Below are positions 35,227 to 42,520 of a stretch of DNA of 64,000 nt, piece by piece (position 1 is the stretch's first letter; every line of letters starts with the position of its first letter). The stretch lies in the NCBI RefSeq assembly GCF_020179425.1, contig NZ_JAILYM010000005.1, forward strand, positions 186,001 through 250,000. Reading direction: 5' to 3'. The notes under the pieces were generated by a model that made no database searches, was not told where the DNA came from, and saw only the letters and a program-made list of their open reading frames with translations. This DNA is from Novosphingobium percolationis (GTDB lineage: Bacteria; Pseudomonadota; Alphaproteobacteria; Sphingomonadales; Sphingomonadaceae). Both the position numbers and the translations under genes were made by a program.

Positions 35227-35323
35227 CAGGGCACTCCGATAGGCAGGAATGGATGGAAAGGACGTCCGCTAGGCCGCAGGTGTGGAAAAGTCAAGGAAAT
35301 GCGGGGCGAGCAGCGGCGAGGCC

Positions 35324-36838
35324 CTATTCGTCGTCTCCGGCATAGGCGGCGCGCATGTCGTCGGGGGCGAGGTCGCTGAAGCGGGTGATGCGCGCTTCGA
35401 AGCGCATGCGCACCTTGCCGGTCGAGCCGTGGCGCTGTTTGGCGACGATCAGTTCGGCAAGGCCATAGACGCGCTCCATCTCCGCCTGCCAGGCAGCGTG
35501 GGCTTCCTGGATCTTGGGATCGTCGTCGCCCTGCGGCACCTTGGGCTCGCGCGATGCAACGTAGTAGTCTTCGCGGAACACGAACCAGACCATGTCGGCG
35601 TCCTGCTCGATCGAGCCCGATTCGCGCAGGTCCGACAGCATCGGGCGCTTGTCGTCGCGCTGTTCGACCGCGCGGGAGAGCTGCGACAGCGCGATCACCG
35701 GAACCGCGAGTTCCTTGGCCAAGGTCTTCAGGCCACGCGAGATTTCCGAGATCTCGTTGACGCGGTTGTCGCTGCGTCCAGAGCCCTGCAGCAATTGCAG
35801 GTAGTCGACGATGATCAGGCCGATGTCGTGGCGGCGCTTCAACCGGCGGGCGCGGGCGCGCAAGCTGCCGATGGTGAGCGCCGGGGTGTCGTCGATGTAG
35901 AGCGGCAGTTCGGCAAGGCGCTGGCTGGCGAAGGACAGCTGCTGGAAGTCCTCGCGGCTGATGCGGCCCATGCGCAGCGCTTCCGAACTGATGCCCGACT
36001 GCTCGGCGAGGATACGCGTAGCCAGCTGGTCGGCGCTCATTTCGAGGCTGAAGAAGGCGACACCTGCGCCGACCGAATCCTTGAGCGGTATGCCATCGGC
36101 CAGGTCGCGCCGCAGCCGGTCGGCGGCGTTGAACGCGATGTTGGTGACGAGCGAGGTCTTGCCCATGCCCGGACGCCCGGCGAGGATGATCAGGTCCGAA
36201 TCGTGCAGGCCGCCGATCTTTTCGTTGACCGAGGTAAGGCCGGTGGTCTTGCCCGAGATATGGCCGCCCGACAGCAGCGCCTTCTCGATCATTTCCAGCG
36301 AGGCCCGCGTCGCCTGTGCGAAGCTCTGCGCCTCGCTGCCGGTCTGCGCGCCTTCGGCCACGGCATAGAGCGAGGCTTCGGCCAGTTCGATCTGCTGCAG
36401 CGGGGCAACCGATTCGCTGGTGTCCATCGCCTGTTCGACCAGCGTACGCCCGACCGTGATCAGTTCGCGCAGCAGCGCGAGGTCATAGATCTGCTCGGCC
36501 AGCTCCTTGGGGTTGAGCAGACCCTGACCGTCGGCCGTGAGCCGCGCGAGATAGGCGGTGCCGCCCAGTTCCTTGAGTCCCTCGTCGCTTTCGAAATAGG
36601 GTTTGAGGGTGACCGGCGTGACCACCGCCTTGCGGTCGATCAGCGCCTGGATGCGTTCGAACACGCGGCCATGGACGGCGGCGAAGAAATGCTCGGGCTT
36701 GAGCGGGCAGGTCAGTTCTTCAAGGATGCGATTGTCGATCAGCACCGCGCCGAGGAAGGCCGCCTCGGCTTCGACGTTGGAGGGTACGGTGCGGACCTGA
36801 TCGGGTTCGCGCATGAGGATCGCTTCGCTGGCTGCCAT
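35324..36838 (-). CDS. dnaB: Replicative DNA helicase DnaB
   Basis: A 504-residue hexameric helicase. The N-terminal domain has PSNVEAEAAFLGAVLID. The linker leads to the RecA-like core with GGLHDSDLIILAGRPGMGKT (Walker A), VAFFSLEMSADQLATRIL, LIIVDYLQLL (Walker B), EISRGLKTLAKEL, ALSQLSRAVEQRDDKRP and SDLRESGSIEQDAD (DnaB family). Two extra loops near the C-terminus (EPKVPQGDDDPKIQEAHAAW) are the usual alphaproteobacterial insertion. No intein is present. Upstream DNA carries DnaA-box-like words. Confidence 0.98.
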   Translation of the reverse strand: MAASEAILMREPDQVRTVPSNVEAEAAFLGAVLIDNRILEELTCPLKPEHFFAAVHGRVFERIQALIDRKAVVTPVTLKPYFESDEGLKELGGTAYLARLTADGQGLLNPKELAEQIYDLALLRELITVGRTLVEQAMDTSESVAPLQQIELAEASLYAVAEGAQTGSEAQSFAQATRASLEMIEKALLSGGHISGKTTGLTSVNEKIGGLHDSDLIILAGRPGMGKTSLVTNIAFNAADRLRRDLADGIPLKDSVGAGVAFFSLEMSADQLATRILAEQSGISSEALRMGRISREDFQQLSFASQRLAELPLYIDDTPALTIGSLRARARRLKRRHDIGLIIVDYLQLLQGSGRSDNRVNEISEISRGLKTLAKELAVPVIALSQLSRAVEQRDDKRPMLSDLRESGSIEQDADMVWFVFREDYYVASREPKVPQGDDDPKIQEAHAAWQAEMERVYGLAELIVAKQRHGSTGKVRMRFEARITRFSDLAPDDMRAAYAGDDE

Positions 36839-36903
36839 GCACCTTCATTGACGCAAGCAGGACACTCGCTGCAAGCGCTCAGCGGCGGGGCGAGCGTGAC
36901 AAT

Positions 36904-36924
36904 TTACCCACAGGCTGTGGACGG
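36904..36924. promoter_or_regulatory. DnaA-box-like words upstream of dnaB
   Basis: TTACCCACA (36904-36912) differs from the TTATCCACA consensus at one base. It is followed by the inverse TGTGGACGG. The core CCACAG-G-CTGTGG (36908-36920) is a perfect palindrome. The site is 66 nt before dnaB and 75 nt before the divergent UPF0262 gene, so it could link dnaB expression to DnaA. It may be coincidental. Confidence 0.35.
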
Positions 36925-36998
36925 TTGCGACATCGGTGTCACAATGCCCTGCAAAGAGCCTTGCCCCGCGCTTTCGCGTCTGCGAAACACACTGTCCC

Positions 36999-37481
36999 AT
37001 GGCGGACGCGCGCATTTCGCATATCGAGCTTGATGAAGCGACGATCATCTGGCGCAATGCCGATATCGAGCAGGAGCGCCGGATCGCGATCTTCGACCTG
37101 ATCGAAGAGAACACCTTCAAGCCGCTGCGTGCCTTCGAGGCAGGACATACCGGCCCCTATCGCCTGCGCTTGTCGGTCGAGGATGGGCGGCTGGCGCTGG
37201 CGATCGCCGACGAAGCCGAGCAGATGCTGGAGACGATCATCCTCGGCCTCGGGCGCTTCCGGCGACCGATCAAGGACTACTTCGCGATCTGCGATTCCTA
37301 CTACCAGGCGATTCGTCGTGCGACCGCGCAGGAGATCGAGACGATCGACATGGCCCGGCGCGGCGTCCACAACGGCGCAGCCGAATTGCTGCTCGAACGC
37401 TTCGACGGCAAGATCGAGACCGACTTCGCCACCGCCCGGCGGCTTTTCACCCTGATCTGCGTGCTGCATATCAGGGGCTGA
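36999..37481 (+). CDS. UPF0262 family protein
   Basis: A 160-residue soluble protein. ISHIELDEATIIWRN, ERRIAIFDLIEENTF, GPYRLRLSVEDGRLALAI and RRPIKDYFAICDSYYQAI are UPF0262 signatures. The C-terminal helix contains RRGVHNGAAELLLERF. The family is widespread in Alphaproteobacteria and has no known function. The ATG at 36999 matches the usual N-terminus; an open frame extends to 36936 without support. The start of a four-gene plus-strand run (UPF0262, GH25, cdd, dcd) is 33 nt before the GH25 gene. Confidence 0.88.
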   Translation: MADARISHIELDEATIIWRNADIEQERRIAIFDLIEENTFKPLRAFEAGHTGPYRLRLSVEDGRLALAIADEAEQMLETIILGLGRFRRPIKDYFAICDSYYQAIRRATAQEIETIDMARRGVHNGAAELLLERFDGKIETDFATARRLFTLICVLHIRG

Positions 37482-37514
37482 TCCAGACGAGATTCGGGGC
37501 GCACCTTTCAGGCC

Positions 37515-38210
37515 ATGACGAACAAGCGGAACAAGGCGCGCCGGCGCCTGTGGGCGGCATTGCTGCTGGTGCTGCTCGCCGCGGGCGGAGCTGTGTGGTG
37601 GCAGGCGCGCGTCTGGCGGCCAGAGCGCACGCGCTTTCCCGTGCAGGGCTTGTGGATCGATGCGCATGACGGCGCGCCCGACTGGCGCACGCTCAAGGCC
37701 GATGGCGCCGATTTCGTCTATGTGACCGCGAGCGAGGGGGCGGAACGGCGCGACCCGTTGTTCGGCGACGGAATCGAGGCGGCGCGCGCCGCGGGGATGC
37801 AGGCGGGCGCGGTCCATGTCTACGACCTGTGCGCGCCCGCCGATGCGCAGGCGGCCAATTTCGTCACGACCGTCCCGCGCGAGAAGGACCTGCTGCCACC
37901 CGCCATCGCGCTGGATATCGATCAGCGCTCGTGCCCGGAAGCGCCGGGGGAAGCGGCCTTGCAGAGCGAGCTGACGACCTTTCTCAATCAGGTGGAGAAG
38001 CACGTCGGCAAGGCTGCGATTCTCATGCCGACGCGCGCCATCGAGGCGCGTTACCACCTCGCCGCCGTACTCGACCGGAATATCTGGCTGGTGCAGGATT
38101 ATCTCGCGCCGGGCTATGCGGGCCGTCCCTTCGTGATGTGGACCGCTTCGAGCCGCGCGCGGGTCAAGGGGCTGGAAGTGCCGGCGCGCTGGGTCGTGGT
38201 GCAACCATGA
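37515..38210 (+). CDS. GH25 (lysozyme-like) domain protein, divergent active site
   Basis: A 231-residue protein with an N-terminal signal anchor (residues 11-30, LWAALLLVLLAAGGAVWW), then a GH25 TIM-barrel-like domain. The usual GIDVSHHQG start appears as LWIDAHDG (Asp49). AVHVYDLC keeps the HF/Y-type His101. The acid/base DxE motif is read as ALDIDQRS: Asp134 is present but the catalytic Glu is Asp136. QAANFV and MPTRAIEARYH are also family-like. It may be a peptidoglycan-binding protein without full muramidase activity, or use an altered mechanism. It lies 33 nt after UPF0262 and its stop overlaps the cdd start by 4 nt. Confidence 0.75.
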   Translation: MTNKRNKARRRLWAALLLVLLAAGGAVWWQARVWRPERTRFPVQGLWIDAHDGAPDWRTLKADGADFVYVTASEGAERRDPLFGDGIEAARAAGMQAGAVHVYDLCAPADAQAANFVTTVPREKDLLPPAIALDIDQRSCPEAPGEAALQSELTTFLNQVEKHVGKAAILMPTRAIEARYHLAAVLDRNIWLVQDYLAPGYAGRPFVMWTASSRARVKGLEVPARWVVVQP

Positions 38211-38641
38211 GCGCGCTTTCGCCCGAGCTTCGCGAGGCGCTGGTTGCCGCGGCACGGTCGGCGGCGGAAAGCGCCTATGCGCCCTATTCGCACTTCCAAG
38301 TGGGCGCTGCCCTGCTGTTCGAGGATGGCGTTATCGTAACCGGGGCCAATGTGGAGAACGCGAGCTATGGCCTGTCGCTCTGCGCCGAAACCGTCGCCTG
38401 TGCCATCGCCTCCCATGGCGGGCGGCGTGGCGGGCTGGTCGCGGTGGCGGTGCTGGGCGGGCCTGGCGGGCAGGTCGCCGCGCCGGTCACGCCGTGCGGG
38501 CGCTGTCGGCAGGTGCTGAATGAGCTGGCGGGCCTTGGCGGCACCGATCCGCTCGTTCTGTGCGTTGGTGCGACGGAGATATTGGAAACCCGGCTTTCGG
38601 TGCTATTGCCCCACGCATTCGGCCCGGCGCAGCTGGGCTGA
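38207..38641 (+). CDS. cdd: Cytidine deaminase
   Basis: A 144-residue tetrameric-type cytidine deaminase that converts cytidine and deoxycytidine to the uridines in pyrimidine salvage. [31 protein letters not shown] (zinc Cys plus catalytic Glu) and [12 protein letters not shown] (two further zinc cysteines) are diagnostic. The C-terminus has [11 protein letters not shown]. Its ATG overlaps the stop of the GH25 gene (ATGA). dcd follows 25 nt later, so two cytosine-deaminating enzymes are made from one transcript. Confidence 0.95.
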   Translation: MSALSPELREALVAAARSAAESAYAPYSHFQVGAALLFEDGVIVTGANVENASYGLSLCAETVACAIASHGGRRGGLVAVAVLGGPGGQVAAPVTPCGRCRQVLNELAGLGGTDPLVLCVGATEILETRLSVLLPHAFGPAQLG

Positions 38642-38666
38642 CGTCAGGTATTTTCCGGGGGCAGGC

Positions 38667-39221
38667 GTGGCCATTCTTTCCGACAAGTGGATCCGCGAAA
38701 AGGCGATGACCGAAGGCATGATCGAGCCTTTCGTCGAGCGTCAGCAGCGCGACGGCTGCATCAGCTACGGCTTGTCCTCGTATGGCTATGACGCGCGCGT
38801 TGCCGAGGACTTCAAGATCTTCACCAACGTTGATTCGGCGGTGGTCGACCCCAAGAACTTCGATTCGAACTCGTTCGTCGACCGCAAGACCGACGTCTGC
38901 GTGATCCCGCCCAACTCGTTCGCGCTGGCGCGCACGGTGGAATATTTCCGCGTGCCGCGTGACGTGCTGGTGATCTGCCTGGGCAAGAGCACCTATGCCC
39001 GTTGCGGGATCATCGTGAACGTCACCCCGCTGGAGCCGGGCTGGGAAGGGCACGTCACGCTCGAATTTTCCAACACCACGCCGCTGCCCGCCAAGATCTA
39101 TGCCAACGAGGGCGCGTGCCAGTTCCTGTTCCTGCAAGGCAACGAACCGTGCGAGGTCAGCTATGCCGATCGTGCGGGCAAGTACATGGGCCAGCGCGGG
39201 GTGACGCTGCCACGCCTCTGA
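38667..39221 (+). CDS. dcd: dCTP deaminase
   Basis: A 184-residue trimeric enzyme that makes dUTP from dCTP for thymidylate synthesis. [11 protein letters not shown] at the N-terminus, [51 protein letters not shown] and [11 protein letters not shown] are family signatures. The active-site Glu lies in [15 protein letters not shown] start at 38667 is used: it gives VAILSDKW, the standard N-terminus, with a G-rich leader just before it. It is part of the cdd-dcd pair. Confidence 0.97.
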   Translation: MAILSDKWIREKAMTEGMIEPFVERQQRDGCISYGLSSYGYDARVAEDFKIFTNVDSAVVDPKNFDSNSFVDRKTDVCVIPPNSFALARTVEYFRVPRDVLVICLGKSTYARCGIIVNVTPLEPGWEGHVTLEFSNTTPLPAKIYANEGACQFLFLQGNEPCEVSYADRAGKYMGQRGVTLPRL

Positions 39222-39310
39222 CGGTTTAATCGTTCGATTGACTAAGGCGGCGGCGACCGCGATACCTGCGCGCGGCGGACGGGACAGATCCCGCCGCGGG
39301 AGGATCGCCG

Positions 39311-40480
39311 ATGGCCCATCTGTTCGACGAGTGGCGTACCCGCTCGCCCCATTACGACGAGACGCACGAAGCCGTTTGCGACAGCGTCCGCGCGTTCGTG
39401 ACGCGCGAAGTCCTGCCGCACGTCGATGCGTGGGAGCGCGCCGGTCAACTGCCGCGCGAACTGCACGCCAAGGCGGCGCAGGCGGGCATCCTCGGCTTCG
39501 GCTATCCGGAAGAGTTCGGCGGTACGTCCGAAGGCTTCAACATCTTCCATTCCTTCGTGCAGAGCGAGGAGCTGTGCCGTCCGGGTGCGGGCGGGATTGT
39601 CGCGTCGCTGATGACGCATGGCATCGGCCTGCCGCCGATCCTCGCGGCGGGCAGCGATGCGATGAAGAAGGCCATCGCGCCGGCGGTGCTGGCGGGGGGA
39701 AAGATCATCGCGCTCGGCATCACCGAGCCTTCTGGTGGATCAGACGTCGCCAACCTGCGCACCAAGGCCGAACGCAAGGGCGCGAGCTACATCGTCAACG
39801 GGCAGAAGACCTTCATCACCTCAGGCATGCGTGCCGACTACATCACGCTGGCCGTCCGTACCGGCGGTCCGGGCATCGGCGGCGTGTCGTTGCTGCTGGT
39901 CGACATGACCAGCCCGGGCGTGTCGCGCACCGCGCTCGAAAAAATGGGCTGGCACGCGTCTGACACCGCGACGATTCATTTCGACGACGTCGAAGTTCCC
40001 GCAGAAAACCTGATCGGCCCGGAAAACGCAGGTTTCGGGGCGATCATGCGCAACTTCAACGGCGAACGCATCGGCATGGCGCAGCAGGCGGCCGCCAATG
40101 CGCGACTGTGCTTCGAGGATGCGCTCGACTGGGCGCGCGAACGCTCCACCTTCGGCAAGCCGCTGGTCGCCAACCAGGTGATCCGTCACAAGCTGGCCGA
40201 CATGCTCCGCCGCATCCAGGCGACGCAGGCGTGGATCGACCACTGCGCATGGACGCTGGTGAACGGCAAGGCCGCACCGGGCGAGTTCGCGCTGCTCAAG
40301 GTGCAGGCGACGCAGACCATGGAATTCTGCGCGCGCGAGGCGTGCCAGATTCTCGGCGGCGCCAGCTTCATTCGCGGCAGCCGGGTCGAGCGGATCTACC
40401 GCGAGGTGCGCGTGATGGCGATCGGCGGCGGATCCGAGGAAATCATGTTCGACCTCGCCAGCCGCCAATATGGATTCTGA
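39311..40480 (+). CDS. Acyl-CoA dehydrogenase
   Basis: A 389-residue FAD-dependent ACAD distinct from the one at 23333. Motifs: PEEFGGTSEGFNIFHSF; ALGITEPSGGSDVANLRTKAE; VNGQKTFITSGMRADY; HFDDVEVPAENLIG; RSTFGKPL; and the C-terminal QILGGASFIRGSRVERIYREV with GGGSEEIMFD in place of GGTNE. Chain preference is unknown. The next gene, 24 nt downstream, encodes a saccharopine-dehydrogenase-like reductase, and the two probably act together on a lipid or branched substrate, which is inference. A GGGAGGATC leader precedes the ATG. Confidence 0.92.
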   Translation: MAHLFDEWRTRSPHYDETHEAVCDSVRAFVTREVLPHVDAWERAGQLPRELHAKAAQAGILGFGYPEEFGGTSEGFNIFHSFVQSEELCRPGAGGIVASLMTHGIGLPPILAAGSDAMKKAIAPAVLAGGKIIALGITEPSGGSDVANLRTKAERKGASYIVNGQKTFITSGMRADYITLAVRTGGPGIGGVSLLLVDMTSPGVSRTALEKMGWHASDTATIHFDDVEVPAENLIGPENAGFGAIMRNFNGERIGMAQQAAANARLCFEDALDWARERSTFGKPLVANQVIRHKLADMLRRIQATQAWIDHCAWTLVNGKAAPGEFALLKVQATQTMEFCAREACQILGGASFIRGSRVERIYREVRVMAIGGGSEEIMFDLASRQYGF

Positions 40481-40504
40481 CATTTCAGGAAGGGAGTGAC
40501 TTCC

Positions 40505-41683
40505 ATGACCACCGACCGCGCATCGCGTCCCTATGACATCGTGATCTATGGGGCGACCGGCTACACCGGCCGCCTCGTCGCCGAATACCTGAACACCCAT
40601 TACGGCCAGAGCGGCCCGAAGTGGGCGATGGCGGGTCGCAGCGCCGCCAAGCTCGCTGAGATCCGCGACCTGATCGGCGCGCCTGCCGACACGCCGCTGA
40701 TCGTGGCCGACATCGCCGATCCGGCCAGCATCAAGGCCCTGGCCGAATCTACGCGTTCGATCGTCACTACCGTCGGCCCGTACCAGCTCTACAGCGAGCC
40801 GGTGGTCGCCGCCTGCGTCGAAGCCGGGACCGATTACGCCGATCTGTGCGGCGAGCCGGTGTGGATGCGCCAGATGATCGACAAGTACGATGCGGCCGCC
40901 AAGGCGAGCGGCGCGCGCATCTGCTTCTCGTGCGGGTTCGATTCGATCCCCTTCGATCTGGGCGTGCTGATGCTCCAGAAGGAAGCGGTTGCCCGCTTCG
41001 GCGCACCGGCGCCGCGCGTGAAGGGCCGCGTGCGCGATACCAAGGGCGGCGTGTCGGGCGGCACGGCGGCCAGCCTTAAGGCGACGCTGGCAGCCATCGC
41101 CAAGGAACCGGCGCTTGGGCAGATCATGGCCAGCCCGTTCGGCCTGACCCCCGGCTTCGAAGGCCCGGCCCAGCCGGCGGGCGACGTCCCCACCTATGAC
41201 GAGGCGCTGGGATCGTGGGAAGCGCCGTTCGTGATGGCGGTGATCAACGTCAAGAACGTCCACCGCACCAACCAGCTGCTCGGTTTCCCGTTCGGCAAGG
41301 ACTTTGTCTATGACGAGATGATCCTTACCGGCCCCGGCGATCAGGGCAAGGCGGTGGCCGACTACATCGCAGTGACGCCGATGATCGGCAACCCCGACGA
41401 TCCGCTGCCCGGCGAAGGCCCGACCAAGGAAGTGCGCGACAACGGCAGCTACGACCTGCTGTTCCGGGGCGAAATGCCCGATGGGCGTTCGATCCACTAT
41501 GGCGTCAAGGGCCGCTACGATCCGGGCTATGGTTCGACCAGCCGCATGCTCACCGAAACCGGGCTGGGGCTGGTGGAATCCGACGTCGGCGGCGGTGTCG
41601 GCACGCCGGGCGCATTCCTGGGCGAAGCGCTGGTGAAGCGCCTGCGCGACCACGCCGAAATCAGCTTCGAAGTGGAGAACTGA
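40505..41683 (+). CDS. Saccharopine dehydrogenase NADP-binding family protein (trans-acting enoyl reductase-like)
   Basis: A 392-residue cytosolic protein with an N-terminal Rossmann fold (YDIVIYGATGYTGRLVAEYL) and a catalytic-like domain. Further marks are GTDYADLCGE, FSCGFDSIPFDLGV and DTKGGVSGGTAASLK, all typical of the mycobacterial Rv2449c/Rv2953 enoyl reductase group. These reduce double bonds in phthiocerol-like lipids in mycobacteria; in Proteobacteria the role is not known. GGAAGGGAG lies 9 nt before the ATG at 40505, which is preferred to the GTG at 40496. It follows the acyl-CoA dehydrogenase gene closely. Confidence 0.85.
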   Translation: MTTDRASRPYDIVIYGATGYTGRLVAEYLNTHYGQSGPKWAMAGRSAAKLAEIRDLIGAPADTPLIVADIADPASIKALAESTRSIVTTVGPYQLYSEPVVAACVEAGTDYADLCGEPVWMRQMIDKYDAAAKASGARICFSCGFDSIPFDLGVLMLQKEAVARFGAPAPRVKGRVRDTKGGVSGGTAASLKATLAAIAKEPALGQIMASPFGLTPGFEGPAQPAGDVPTYDEALGSWEAPFVMAVINVKNVHRTNQLLGFPFGKDFVYDEMILTGPGDQGKAVADYIAVTPMIGNPDDPLPGEGPTKEVRDNGSYDLLFRGEMPDGRSIHYGVKGRYDPGYGSTSRMLTETGLGLVESDVGGGVGTPGAFLGEALVKRLRDHAEISFEVEN

Positions 41684-41701
41684 CCGTTCAGGCGGCTTGA
41701 A

Positions 41702-42073
41702 TCAGGCGGCGGGCGGGTGGAGGCGGAAATCCTCCACCGGCACGCCGCCGATGACGTGCTCCTGCAGCACGCGTTCGAGGACTTCGGGCGTGCAGGAATG
41801 GTACCAGACCTCGTCCGGGTAGACGACCGCGATCGGCCCCGCCACGCAGACGCGCAGGCAGCCGACCTTGTTGCGCAGCACGCCCTGCGCCCCGCCCAGT
41901 TTCAGTTCGCCCAGCCGCTTCTTCAGGAACGCCCAGCTTTCCTCGCCCTTTGCGCGCGGCGCGCACTTGTCCTTGTCCGGCCCCGCGCAAAGCAGGATGT
42001 GGCGCTGCATGGCGAACCCGCCCAGCTGCGCCAGCGCATATTCAGCCTGAGCGATCTCGTCGGGCGTGGTCAC
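41702..42073 (-). CDS. Thioredoxin-like [2Fe-2S] ferredoxin domain protein
   Basis: A 123-residue thin ferredoxin. Two cysteine pairs are visible: HILLCAGPDKDKCAPR and KVGCLRVCVAGPIAVVYPD, which together ligate a [2Fe-2S] cluster in the NuoE-like fold. The C-terminal VWYHSCTPEVLERVLQEHV is typical of stand-alone ferredoxins of this type. The GTG start at 42073 overlaps the stop of the thioesterase gene (GTGA), so the two are coupled. The donor and acceptor are not known. Confidence 0.85.
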   Translation of the reverse strand: MTTPDEIAQAEYALAQLGGFAMQRHILLCAGPDKDKCAPRAKGEESWAFLKKRLGELKLGGAQGVLRNKVGCLRVCVAGPIAVVYPDEVWYHSCTPEVLERVLQEHVIGGVPVEDFRLHPPAA

Positions 42074-42495
42074 TTGAGCAGCCAGGGCTGGAGCAGCGCG
42101 CGGAACTCGTCGGGGATGGGCGAGGCCTTGTGCCCATCGGTGCAGACCACCACCGACCGGCAGGTGGCGACCGCGCGGCCTTCCTGCACCAGCAGTTGCT
42201 GCATCTGCCAGCTCGACCGGCCCACGTCGCAAGCGGCGACATAGCAGGTCATGCCTTGCGGAAAGTGCGCCTGCGCGAGGTATTCGATGGCGACGCTCGC
42301 CACCATCGGGCGGAACGTCTCGGTCCGTTGCAGCCCGATCCCGACGTTGAAGCGCACGCGCCCGTCCTCCAGCACCGACGCCATCGCCACGTTGTTGATG
42401 TGATCGTTCGGATCGAGGTCGGCGAAACGGGTCGTGACCTCGTGGGCAAAGGTGTAGCGCGCCGGATCGAGCAGCGCGGGGTCGGGCTTGGCCAT
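42070..42495 (-). CDS. Hotdog-fold acyl-CoA thioesterase (4HBT-like)
   Basis: A 141-residue single-hotdog thioesterase. TTRFADLDPNDHINNVAMASVLEDGRV contains the catalytic Asp and the (D/N)HxNN-type loop of the YbgC/4-hydroxybenzoyl-CoA thioesterase group. SVAIEYLAQAHFPQGM and FDVGRSSWQMQQLLVQEGR-like segments follow. It hydrolyses acyl-CoA esters; the chain is not predicted. Its stop overlaps the start of the ferredoxin gene by 4 nt. It follows the S9 peptidase, whose stop is at 42521, by 25 nt, although the reading direction places the peptidase upstream of it. Confidence 0.85.
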   Translation of the reverse strand: MAKPDPALLDPARYTFAHEVTTRFADLDPNDHINNVAMASVLEDGRVRFNVGIGLQRTETFRPMVASVAIEYLAQAHFPQGMTCYVAACDVGRSSWQMQQLLVQEGRAVATCRSVVVCTDGHKASPIPDEFRALLQPWLLK

Positions 42496-42520
42496 GGTTT
42501 CTCCCTGTCTGACGGCAGGG

